DNA from: Hyella sp964606015
Lineage (GTDB): Bacteria; Cyanobacteriota; Cyanobacteriia; Cyanobacteriales; Xenococcaceae
Direction: 5' to 3'
DNA: 9,364 nt
Assembly (NCBI GenBank): GCA_964606015.1
Contig: CAZSEZ010000157.1
Location: 1-9,364, forward strand
Made by a program: the position numbers and the translations under genes. Shown here piece by piece: positions 1 to 6,890 of this stretch. Positions within the stretch are counted from its first letter, which is position 1. Each line of letters begins with the position of its first letter. The notes beneath the pieces are model-generated. The model searched no databases and was not told the origin of the DNA. It saw only the letters and a list, made by a program, of their open reading frames with translations.

Positions 1-191
1 TAATGTTCCTAATTTTTTGGTATGTATAGCGATCTAACTATCTTTGCGATCGATTATTCGCTTAACAGGATAGTTCAGTACTCTTCAGAATGCACTATTT
101 TTAAGATTCGGATTACTCTACCTGTAAAGTTAGGGAAACATTGAATTTATTGTTGTTTAGTTAGTTTTAAGTAAAAAGCTAAATAGAAAAA

Positions 192-1271
192 TTATTTGTG
201 CCACTCTCCTGCAACTTCCTCCATCAGTTTCATCGTAAGTAGAGTCTCGTTCCAAGGCATGACACTACTCTCAATCTGAGATTTTTGTAAACAACGGACA
301 ACTTCTGCTGCTTCATAGTTATAGCCATTGCCCTCATACGGCTCAAGAATTGTGTCATTCTTAACTACGGACTTTAAAGCTTCCAGTTTGTAATAAATGT
401 TTTTTAAAGTGGGGTTTTGCTTGATCAGAGTTTTTAACCCAGAGTTTGAACTGTATGATGTCGGTTCAGACGGTTGCTCGAATTGAACCAAAGATATCTT
501 ATCAGAGCGGTAAAACGGCTGTTGGAGGGTGATTTTCCCTTTTGTCCCAGAAATTGTGGCCTCGTTAGATGTGTAAGTTCGTAAGCTGGAATGAAGGATT
601 GCCAGTTTTCCTCCAGCAAAGCGCAATATTAATGCCGATTGTTCGTCTACGCCAGTTTCCCCGATTCCAGCTTGAGTAGAGAAATCGAGCGGTTCTCCGA
701 ACAGCATAATTGCTAGGGATAAAGTGTAAACTCCTCGGTCTAGTAACGCTCCCCCTCCCAAATCTTTATTAAAAAAGCGATTGTCAGGATTGTAGTAAGT
801 AGGCACTCCAAAATCAGCAGTAAGGGTGGTAACTTCGCCAATTTGCCCACTATCAATGATTGATTTGACCTTAGTAATGGAGGGGATGAAGCGCATCCAC
901 ATTGCTTCCATACAAAATAATTGTTTTTGTCGAGCTAGCTCAATTATTTCTTTCGCTTCGTCATGATTGATAGCAAAGGGTTTCTCGCAGAGAATTGCTT
1001 TGTTCGCCTCCAAGCACAAAATGCAGTCTTGTTTATGACGATGGTGAGGTGTTGCAATGTAGACTATATCGATTTCAGGATCTGCAACTAGTGCTTCATA
1101 GCTATTGTAGGATTTGGTTCCTCCAAACTCATTGATGAATGCTTCTGCTTTGTCTAGCGATCGCGAAGCGACTCCCCATAGTTCTCCACCGGTAACAAAA
1201 CTCAAACCTGTGGCAAATTCTTTAGCAATGTAACCTGTACCTAAAATTCCCCATTTGATAGTTTTAGACAT
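192..1271 (-). CDS. Gfo/Idh/MocA-family oxidoreductase, dihydrodiol dehydrogenase-like
   Basis: This 359-residue protein is predicted to be a soluble NAD(P)-dependent oxidoreductase acting on a sugar or similar polyol. The N-terminal Rossmann fold shows GTGYIA at residues 11-16. The family EKP motif is at 96-98, with K97 the expected catalytic lysine. H79, W125 (in MEAMWMRF), and D178 and Y182 (in a GGGALLDRGVY stretch at 172-182) match residues I recall as active-site positions of the dimeric dihydrodiol dehydrogenase subgroup, almost at the same numbering. The C-terminal half is the usual alpha/beta substrate domain, and the length is normal. The start is ATG with no clear Shine-Dalgarno. 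It is the last minus-strand gene, 179 bases after another member of the superfamily, so it may have its own promoter. No terminator is evident downstream. The family call is firm. The substrate cannot be read from sequence; a sugar or sugar nucleotide for surface polysaccharide is inferred from context. Confidence 0.9.
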   Translation of the reverse strand: MSKTIKWGILGTGYIAKEFATGLSFVTGGELWGVASRSLDKAEAFINEFGGTKSYNSYEALVADPEIDIVYIATPHHRHKQDCILCLEANKAILCEKPFAINHDEAKEIIELARQKQLFCMEAMWMRFIPSITKVKSIIDSGQIGEVTTLTADFGVPTYYNPDNRFFNKDLGGGALLDRGVYTLSLAIMLFGEPLDFSTQAGIGETGVDEQSALILRFAGGKLAILHSSLRTYTSNEATISGTKGKITLQQPFYRSDKISLVQFEQPSEPTSYSSNSGLKTLIKQNPTLKNIYYKLEALKSVVKNDTILEPYEGNGYNYEAAEVVRCLQKSQIESSVMPWNETLLTMKLMEEVAGEWHK

Positions 1272-1450
1272 ACTAATTTTTTAAAGTTATAGAGATTAAA
1301 CTATGTTTTTTTAATTTGATTGGGCTCATGGCATTAGATTGATCAGGACCCAAAATGTGCTTCTAAAGTAGTTGGCTAGTGGGTTATCTTGATTGAGAAT
1401 TACAATATAGTTCTTTGAGTAATATATGGACTCTATCATTTTTAGGCAGT

Positions 1451-2587
1451 TTACTTAGCCCAAGGCATAGGTTGCATAGGCTCAAAAGTGGATTTTAGTT
1501 TGTAAGGATAACCTCCTATCACAGGGTTTTGGATTGCTAAAACAATTTCGTTAACGTGAAGTGAATAGTCGGCAGACAAGCGGTTAGGAATGCCTAGTTT
1601 GATACTTTCTGCCATATCTGCAACTCCACGACCATAATCCATAAGTCTTCTGCGTTTCAGATTTTCAGGAAATGGTGCTTTTCTGACTAGTGGGTATTTT
1701 CTTTTGATGGGATTAATTAGGGTTTTGCGTCTAATAGTGATTCTGTCTTGAAAGTAGACAGGGGAATGATAATCCCAAGAATCTTCTGTTGTAAGAATTC
1801 CTTTGTCTCCGACAATCTTGAGATGATGATCGTGGGGAGCAACAATTCCACAAGTTAATCTGGCAACTACTCCTGAGGCAAATTTTATACAGGCAACAGA
1901 AAAATCTGGTGTATTTGCAGGTTCTAGAACCACATCAGTTTGCTTGTCAGGGATTGTGCAATCAGAAAATGAACTCAAAGATTCTGCTGGGCCAAAAAAT
2001 GCAGTTAACCAAGTGACGTAATAACCAGCATGTTCCAGCGTGCAGCCAACTTCAAATTCATCTTTATAGGGCCAAGGAATTCCATTGATACTGAGCCATT
2101 GGTCATAGCGCATTTGGTGCACCATTCCATCATCCATTTCAGCGTAAACAACTCTGGGGGTTCCCACAACGTTTTCTCTCAGAGCTTTCCAGATAGTCTG
2201 GGCCGTTTCGCCTAAAACATTACATGGGGCAGAAGCGATGTAAAGTTCTTTTTCTTTGGCTAAAGCTACTAATTTCTCCGCTTGTTCGATCTCAACAGCT
2301 AAAGGCTTTTCCGAATAAACATGTTTGTTTGCTTGTAAGCATTCCCAAGAAACTGCAAAATGGCTTCGAGGATTAGTGAGATTAAGAACGATTTCGACTT
2401 TGTCATCAGCTAACAGCTCTTCTACAGAGCTGTAAATATGAACTGAGTAATTTTTGCCAAAATCAGCTGCCCTAGTCTGATCTATATCTGTCGCGCCTAT
2501 TAACTCTAAATCTGGATGATTCGGCAAGGTCGACATATAGTAATCAGCAACGAAGCCGCAGCCGATAATTGCAATTTTTGTAGTCAT
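1451..2587 (-). CDS. Gfo/Idh/MocA-family oxidoreductase (second, divergent member)
   Basis: This 378-residue NAD(P)-dependent oxidoreductase has the Rossmann motif GCGFVA at residues 9-14. D34 at the end of the second strand suggests a preference for NAD(H). The EKP motif is at 93-95, with K94 the probable catalytic lysine. In the substrate domain, E185, H186 and Y190 (in LEHAGYY) occupy the usual catalytic-histidine region. A basic segment at about 286-314 contains RRK, KRK, RK and KRRR clusters. It resembles the gene at 192-1271 only in fold and motifs, so the two are not a recent tandem duplicate. The ATG start is supported by a purine-rich ribosome binding site 8 bases upstream. It follows the permease gene by 93 bases. 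Activity on a sugar or sugar nucleotide is inferred from the family and the nearby wzc; the substrate is unknown. Confidence 0.9.
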   Translation of the reverse strand: MTTKIAIIGCGFVADYYMSTLPNHPDLELIGATDIDQTRAADFGKNYSVHIYSSVEELLADDKVEIVLNLTNPRSHFAVSWECLQANKHVYSEKPLAVEIEQAEKLVALAKEKELYIASAPCNVLGETAQTIWKALRENVVGTPRVVYAEMDDGMVHQMRYDQWLSINGIPWPYKDEFEVGCTLEHAGYYVTWLTAFFGPAESLSSFSDCTIPDKQTDVVLEPANTPDFSVACIKFASGVVARLTCGIVAPHDHHLKIVGDKGILTTEDSWDYHSPVYFQDRITIRRKTLINPIKRKYPLVRKAPFPENLKRRRLMDYGRGVADMAESIKLGIPNRLSADYSLHVNEIVLAIQNPVIGGYPYKLKSTFEPMQPMPWAK

Positions 2588-2595
2588 GGAAAACG

Positions 2596-2603
2596 CTCCC
2601 TCT
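2596..2603 (-). promoter_or_regulatory. Ribosome binding site for the oxidoreductase starting at 2587
   Basis: The minus strand reads AGAGGGAG, ending 8 bases before the ATG. It is the clearest Shine-Dalgarno-like sequence among the minus-strand genes and supports this start; the others have weak or no such site. Confidence 0.55.
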
Positions 2604-2680
2604 TTTTCTCTTCTTGGTTAATTAATTTTGGTGATGTTTCTCGAAGTCATACTAGGCGATAAAAATTGCTGTACTCTAAG

Positions 2681-3667
2681 CTATTTTAAGTCTTCTAGCT
2701 TGATTCGGGGGTCAATTGTTTTGAGTAGCAAATCAGCGATTAAATTACCCAAAATTAACATCGTTGCCCCCATCATTAAACTTGCCATCACCAGATATAG
2801 GTCTTGAGAACGTACAGCCTCTAAGATTAGTCTGCCCAAACCTGGCCAATTAAAGAAAAACTCTGCAATAAAAGAACCACCTAAAAGACTAGCAAATTCA
2901 AAACCGATCAAAGTAATCAACGGGTTGATCGCATTACGCAGGGCATGAATATAGATCACGCGATTTTCTGGAAGGCCTTTAGCTCTTGCTGTTTGGATGT
3001 AGTCTTGACGCAAAACATCTAAAAGTTGACCTCTAGTGAGTCGTTGTAAGCCAGCAAAGCTTGTAATACTTAGAGCAATGGTAGGTAGGATCATATGCCA
3101 GCCTATATCAAGAACTTTGCCCAAAGGTGATAAATCTGTATGGTTAATACTGGTCATTCCTCCAATGGGAAATAATGGGGAAGTAATTTGGGCTACGAAA
3201 AGTAAAAGTAGTGCAGTGATAAAACTGGGAAAACCTTGTCCTAGATAGCTAAGGACTCTTAGAGTGCGGTCCAAAGTGCTATCTTGTTTTACTGCACTAA
3301 TAATGCCCAATGGTATCGCGATCGCCCAAGTAATGAAAATTGATGCTATTGCCAATAGTAATGTGGCGGGAATTCTCTCCGCCAATAGATCGGTAACTGG
3401 ACGAAGGTATAGAAAACTACGTCCAAAATCTAACTTGGTGATAACGCTCAACAACCATTTCCCATACTGAACTATCGGTGGTTGGTCTAGACCAAACTGT
3501 TGCTCTAACTGGGCAATGAATTCAGGCGAAATTTGAGGGTTACTTCTTAAGGTATCGAGATAATCACCAGGTGCAAATTGTACAATCGCAAAACAAAGTA
3601 CTGAAGCTAGCAACAAAGTTAAAACTGCTTGTAAAATTCGTTTGACTACATAAAGTAAAGTTTCCAC
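2681..3667 (-). CDS. ABC transporter permease, DppB/OppB type
   Basis: This 328-residue inner-membrane permease belongs to the binding-protein-dependent peptide/nickel transport family. An N-terminal membrane segment at about 9-31 is followed by a characteristic stretch ending FAPGD (31-35). A large external loop follows, then about five more hydrophobic segments (roughly 100-125, 143-162, 190-206, 245-265 and 290-312). The cytoplasmic EAA loop that contacts the ATPase is at about 222-249 (ARAKGLPENRV, then NAINP). The family signature around IAEFFFNWPGLGRL (267-280) and the C-terminal DPRIKLE are both present. Length is typical, and translation appears to begin at GTG. It lies 29 bases after the TPR protein gene, close enough for co-transcription. 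The usual partners (second permease, two ATPases, binding protein) are not in this window, and a dispersed arrangement is plausible. Transported substrate is unknown; peptides are the family default. Confidence 0.92.
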   Translation of the reverse strand: METLLYVVKRILQAVLTLLLASVLCFAIVQFAPGDYLDTLRSNPQISPEFIAQLEQQFGLDQPPIVQYGKWLLSVITKLDFGRSFLYLRPVTDLLAERIPATLLLAIASIFITWAIAIPLGIISAVKQDSTLDRTLRVLSYLGQGFPSFITALLLLFVAQITSPLFPIGGMTSINHTDLSPLGKVLDIGWHMILPTIALSITSFAGLQRLTRGQLLDVLRQDYIQTARAKGLPENRVIYIHALRNAINPLITLIGFEFASLLGGSFIAEFFFNWPGLGRLILEAVRSQDLYLVMASLMMGATMLILGNLIADLLLKTIDPRIKLEDLK

Positions 3668-3696
3668 TTTCTATTTATTCGCTACCCAAGTAAGTA

Positions 3697-4209
3697 TTAC
3701 GTTAGCCAAATTAAACTTCCCAGAGTAATAATGGCAAGTCCTAGAGCAAACCAAATAAATTGATTGTCTTCTGTATTGACTTTTGACCAGTCAATCTCGG
3801 GAATTTCTTCTTGCTTTTTCTTTTGTGTGTTTTTTCTTTTAGTAGTTACGTATAGGGGTTTTGCTGTTTCCTGCTCGCTGAGCTCAGGGATTTCACTCAT
3901 CCATTCTGCTGGGCGTTGTAACTCCGGGGCATTAATTATATAGAGGACACTTTTAGCTTTTTCTCTAATCAACATATTAGGATGATTAGTCAATTCCTGG
4001 CAGAGAGTAATTGCCTCTTGGCGTTGGCCAATAGCTTGGTAAGCAGTGATGAGCAGCATTTGCACATCTGCCCCCAATTGGGTGCCAAAACCAACTAACG
4101 CTTTTGCTGATTCTAGATTTTCAATGCTTACCTTGTACTGGCCATTTTCTAAAGCTTGCTTGCCTGTCCCATAAAATACATTGAACTCCTCTAGATTCTG
4201 CTTACTCAC
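3697..4209 (-). CDS. Small TPR-like protein with C-terminal membrane anchor
   Basis: This is a 170-residue protein of unknown function. Residues about 8-92 form repeated amphipathic helices with TPR character: small residues at A19 and A35, then a second pair at about 45-75 containing TAYQAIGQRQEAITLCQEL. A lysine-rich linker follows (K/R cluster at about 124-132), then an EIDWSKVNTEDNQFIW stretch. A single hydrophobic segment at about 151-169 runs almost to the C-terminus. This predicts a tail-anchored protein with its TPR domain in the cytoplasm, suited to binding a partner. The start is GTG. It lies 63 bases after wzc and 29 before the permease gene, so co-transcription with the permease is likely. 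It resembles conserved cyanobacterial hypothetical proteins that I recall only in outline. A role as accessory or assembly factor is inference. Confidence 0.8.
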   Translation of the reverse strand: MSKQNLEEFNVFYGTGKQALENGQYKVSIENLESAKALVGFGTQLGADVQMLLITAYQAIGQRQEAITLCQELTNHPNMLIREKAKSVLYIINAPELQRPAEWMSEIPELSEQETAKPLYVTTKRKNTQKKKQEEIPEIDWSKVNTEDNQFIWFALGLAIITLGSLIWLT

Positions 4210-4272
4210 TTCTAAAACTAACTATTCACTCTACTTAGTTATGGCTCAGCCGGATGAACCAGAGTCTTTGTT

Positions 4273-6549
4273 CTATTCTGCTGACTGTGCATAGTTTGAG
4301 TCAACTGATTTAGCTTTATCCTTGGCAGTTTTACTCTTTTTTTTACCTTTGGTAATTTTATCCTGAAAATAACGTTTTCCATAGCGACTGGAGTAAGAGT
4401 ATTTTTCAAACTCTTTATTTTTCACGCCATTAACTACCATTCCGATTACTGGAGTATTGATAGATTCCAAAGTTTCTAGCGCGAGATCTGCACTTTCCTT
4501 TTCTACGACTCCCATACGGGTGACGAACAAGATCCCATCAACCAACTTACTAAGCGTGAGCACGTCTGCCGTCACAGGAAGTGGTGGTGCATCAATAATT
4601 ACTAAATCATAAGTTTTTCTTCCCTGAGCTATCAATTCACTCATTTCAGGAGAATCCAAGACTGCTAGAGGGTTTGCTAGTCTTTGTCCAGAAAGTAGGA
4701 GATCTAATTTTTGCATGGGTTGGTAGATCGCACTTGTGAGTGGTTTCTGTTCGTTGACTACTTCCTGTAAGCCAACTACATCGCCGATTTGCCATAAATT
4801 TTGTTGGGTTGGCTTACGTAAATCGCCGTCAATCAGTAATACCTTGCTACCTAATTGAGAGATTGCCGCAGCTAAGTTGGCTGTAACGGTAGATTTTCCT
4901 TCTCCTGGGATAGAGCTAGTAACCAAAATAACTTTGGGGGTACGCTGCTGATTTCCCATAAATTTGAGATTAGCTTGCAGCATGCGGTAAAGCTCGCTGA
5001 GATAAGAGTCAGGCTCGTGTAGTACCTGTACTCCCTGTTGTGCCTCGTCTACTTGAGGAATCGCTCCCAACATCTTGTAGGGGAGCTTTTGTTTGATTTC
5101 TGAAATAGTCTTAATTGTGCGATCGCGCCATTCTAGGGCAACAGCAGTAATGTTGGCTAACAACAATCCAGATACAAAACCTAATGCAATTATGGGTAAG
5201 CGACCAGTGCTTCCTTCTTCGGGGACTACTGCAGGTTCAATGATCTCGATATTACCTGTTTCTTGGTTTTCGGCTAGGTCAACTTCTGCAAGGCTATCGA
5301 GAAGATTTTGGTAGGTTGTGTTTGCTGTTTCAGCTCTGCGTAATAGTTCCTGCTCTTGTTTTTCAAGTCTGGGCAATTCCTGCGCCCTTTGAAGGTGCTT
5401 GTCTCGCGATGATGACACACTGCTAAGCTGTTGTCCTAGACTCAACTCCTCAATTTTTAGAGCAATAAAGTTATCGAGGATCCGGGGCTGATTAAGATCT
5501 CCTCTATTGAGTAAGCCATCAGATACTCTAACTCCTTGGCCGACACTACTTGAAACGGTTTTCTGTAACTTCTGGCGGAGATCGGAGCGCTTTTCCGTAA
5601 GGCTAACAACTTCAGGATGACTATCCTTAAATACCTGCCTTGCCTGTGCTAAGGAAGATTCTGTATCTGCTAATTCGCTTAAAGTGCTTCTGACAACTGG
5701 CGTGTTACTAAGCTTGTCTACTGCGATCGCCTGCTGGAGATTGAGGCCTAATTGACTCTGTATGGCCGTAGTCTGAGCTTTTGTTCCTTGAAAAGATGCC
5801 CCTAGAGTTGCTATGTCGCGATTTGCAGTACCAATTTCTTGAACAATAGTCTTTTTCTCCTCTTGCAGATCGACTATGTCGTTCTCAGTTCGGAACTTTT
5901 CTAAAGCTGCTTCTGTTGTCCTTACCTTATTTTCAATAGCTGGTAACTGACGATTGATAAATTCTTTAGCTGATGCTGGGTCAGCCTGTCTGCTACGAAT
6001 CTGTTGCTGCAAATAAACACTCATCAAAGAGTTAACTACCGCTTCAGCTTGCTCTGGATCCTCACTTTGGTAGTTGATTTCGATTATGTCGCTACCCCCG
6101 ACAATCTCAACCTTCAAATTTCGAGCAAAATCCTTTGCTGCCAGTAGATCTCCATCTTCGTTCCTCAAATCTAGCTCTTCGATCGTCTGGTTAAGTACGG
6201 GCGTAGCTTGAATTTTCTCTAACTCGTTGTTCAAAGGAGTCTCATTAATTTGCAAAGCTCCAATTTGAACATTGTTCTCACCGATTCCTGTAAGGTCACC
6301 TGCTGTATCTTGGCGGAAAAGCAACTTTCCTGTGGCGGTAAAAGTTTCAGTCAACATTAAGCTTAGGGCAACCGTTGCTCCTAAGGTTGCCAAAAAGGCT
6401 ATTGAAGCGGGTTTCCAGCGTCTTCTAAGCTTGATTAAGTACTGTTCTAAATTTAAATCTAAACCCGCCTGCGAATTAGGTAGATTGTATCCATATCCCG
6501 TTGCTTCTAGTTCTGGTAAAGGGTAGGGGTCGAAACTCTTTTTAGCCAT
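4273..6549 (-). CDS. wzc: Wzc-like polysaccharide co-polymerase with BY-kinase domain
   Basis: This 758-residue inner-membrane protein is predicted to control chain length and export of capsular or extracellular polysaccharide, through Wzz-type oligomerisation and tyrosine autophosphorylation. The Wzz domain begins at about residue 30, with a first membrane segment at about 50-68. A long periplasmic coiled-coil region follows (about 160-430). A second membrane segment at about 451-472 comes after a proline-containing stretch. The cytoplasmic BY-kinase has Walker A (SSIPGEGKST, 545-554), Walker A' (LLIDGDLRKP, 571-580) and Walker B (VIIDAPP, 650-656). A C-terminal tyrosine cluster (Y717, Y719, Y723, Y727, and Y753 near the end) gives likely autophosphorylation sites. 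Kinase and co-polymerase are in one chain, as in Wzc, not split as in many Firmicutes. ATG at 6549 is preferred over an in-frame TTG at 6555. Cognate phosphatase, Wza and Wzx/Wzy are not in the window. Confidence 0.93.
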   Translation of the reverse strand: MAKKSFDPYPLPELEATGYGYNLPNSQAGLDLNLEQYLIKLRRRWKPASIAFLATLGATVALSLMLTETFTATGKLLFRQDTAGDLTGIGENNVQIGALQINETPLNNELEKIQATPVLNQTIEELDLRNEDGDLLAAKDFARNLKVEIVGGSDIIEINYQSEDPEQAEAVVNSLMSVYLQQQIRSRQADPASAKEFINRQLPAIENKVRTTEAALEKFRTENDIVDLQEEKKTIVQEIGTANRDIATLGASFQGTKAQTTAIQSQLGLNLQQAIAVDKLSNTPVVRSTLSELADTESSLAQARQVFKDSHPEVVSLTEKRSDLRQKLQKTVSSSVGQGVRVSDGLLNRGDLNQPRILDNFIALKIEELSLGQQLSSVSSSRDKHLQRAQELPRLEKQEQELLRRAETANTTYQNLLDSLAEVDLAENQETGNIEIIEPAVVPEEGSTGRLPIIALGFVSGLLLANITAVALEWRDRTIKTISEIKQKLPYKMLGAIPQVDEAQQGVQVLHEPDSYLSELYRMLQANLKFMGNQQRTPKVILVTSSIPGEGKSTVTANLAAAISQLGSKVLLIDGDLRKPTQQNLWQIGDVVGLQEVVNEQKPLTSAIYQPMQKLDLLLSGQRLANPLAVLDSPEMSELIAQGRKTYDLVIIDAPPLPVTADVLTLSKLVDGILFVTRMGVVEKESADLALETLESINTPVIGMVVNGVKNKEFEKYSYSSRYGKRYFQDKITKGKKKSKTAKDKAKSVDSNYAQSAE

Positions 6550-6566
6550 GTGCAATAGATTTAAAT

Positions 6567-6580
6567 GTAACTACAGATAC
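6567..6580. promoter_or_regulatory. NtcA-like site GTA-N8-TAC upstream of wzc
   Basis: GTAACTACAGATAC fits GTA-N8-TAC, the core of the cyanobacterial nitrogen regulator NtcA box. With flanks it is TGTA-N8-TACT, one base short of the full palindrome. It lies 17 bases before the wzc ATG. That is too close for the usual activating position about 41 bases before a transcript start, so binding would fit repression better, or a downstream start. The six-base core is expected about twice by chance in a window this size, so this is only a candidate. Confidence 0.25.
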
Positions 6581-6652
6581 TTAGTGCCACAGAGTACAAC
6601 AGTTTAAACTTTTGTTGCTCCAGTTAAAGTATTTTTTCCATATACTTCCTCA

Positions 6653-6682
6653 AGTATAAAGGAGAAACCATGCTAGTGTCCT
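6653..6682 (-). promoter_or_regulatory. Candidate sigma70-type promoter for wzc
   Basis: On the minus strand, AGGACA (6682-6677, 4 of 6 matches to TTGACA) is followed after 18 bases by TATACT (6658-6653, 5 of 6 matches to TATAAT). Transcription would begin near 6646, leaving a leader of about 95 bases before the wzc ATG. It rests on motif matching only. Confidence 0.35.
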
Positions 6683-6684
6683 CA

Positions 6685-6698
6685 AGTCTTTGAAGACT
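6685..6698. repeat. Short perfect dyad AGTCTT-TG-AAGACT
   Basis: AGTCTTTGAAGACT is a perfect inverted repeat with 6-base arms and a 2-base spacer. It sits 2 bases upstream of the candidate wzc -35 element. The position suits an operator. The tiny spacer argues against an RNA hairpin, and no T-run follows. No matching regulator is known to me. Confidence 0.35.
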
Positions 6699-6828
6699 CC
6701 ACTTGCACACAGATAAACGCCGTAAAGCACTATTCTGTAGGTTTTGTAAGTAATAAGAAGGAGCAGATAATATCTCTGAATTATGCTACAAACTTGGGTA
6801 AAAATGAGATAACTCAGTTAAAGTTCTA

Positions 6829-6856
6829 TTCTTTTTTCTACGTATGTCGTTATAAT
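6829..6856 (+). promoter_or_regulatory. Candidate promoter for the chelatase gene
   Basis: A perfect TATAAT at 6851-6856 lies 34 bases before the GTG start, placing the transcript start near 6863 with a short leader. The best -35 (TTCTTT, 6829-6834, 16-base spacer) is poor, so activity may depend on an activator. The -10 element is the main support. Confidence 0.5.
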
Positions 6857-6890
6857 ACTTAAGATAAATTTATTAACTTCAGAGTATACT

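Larger units (their letters stand above)
6550..6890. other. Divergent intergenic region between wzc and the chelatase gene
   Basis: About 340 bases lie between two divergently transcribed genes. No convincing coding region is present; the short minus-strand frame reaching in from the chelatase gene is a shadow. The region holds candidate promoters for both directions, a perfect 6-bp dyad with a 2-base spacer (6685-6698), and a GTA-N8-TAC element (6567-6580), each listed separately. No terminator or structured RNA is evident. Confidence 0.8.

Noticed and set aside
69..102. Possible plus-strand hairpin GATAGT ... ACTATT followed by T bases
   Set aside because: The stem is short and AT-rich with a 19-base loop. 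No plus-strand gene leads into it within the window, and it has no T-run in the minus direction.
5093..5314. Plus-strand frames opposite wzc, including the one at 6272-6526
   Set aside because: They are antisense to conserved Wzc segments and have no features of real proteins.
6550..6555. TTG at 6555 as the wzc start
   Set aside because: It adds only two residues ahead of an ATG in the same frame, and neither has a ribosome binding site; ATG is the commoner choice.
6885..6890. TATACT directly before the chelatase GTG, considered as a -10 element
   Set aside because: A transcript starting there would begin inside the coding region; TATAAT at 6851-6856 is better placed.
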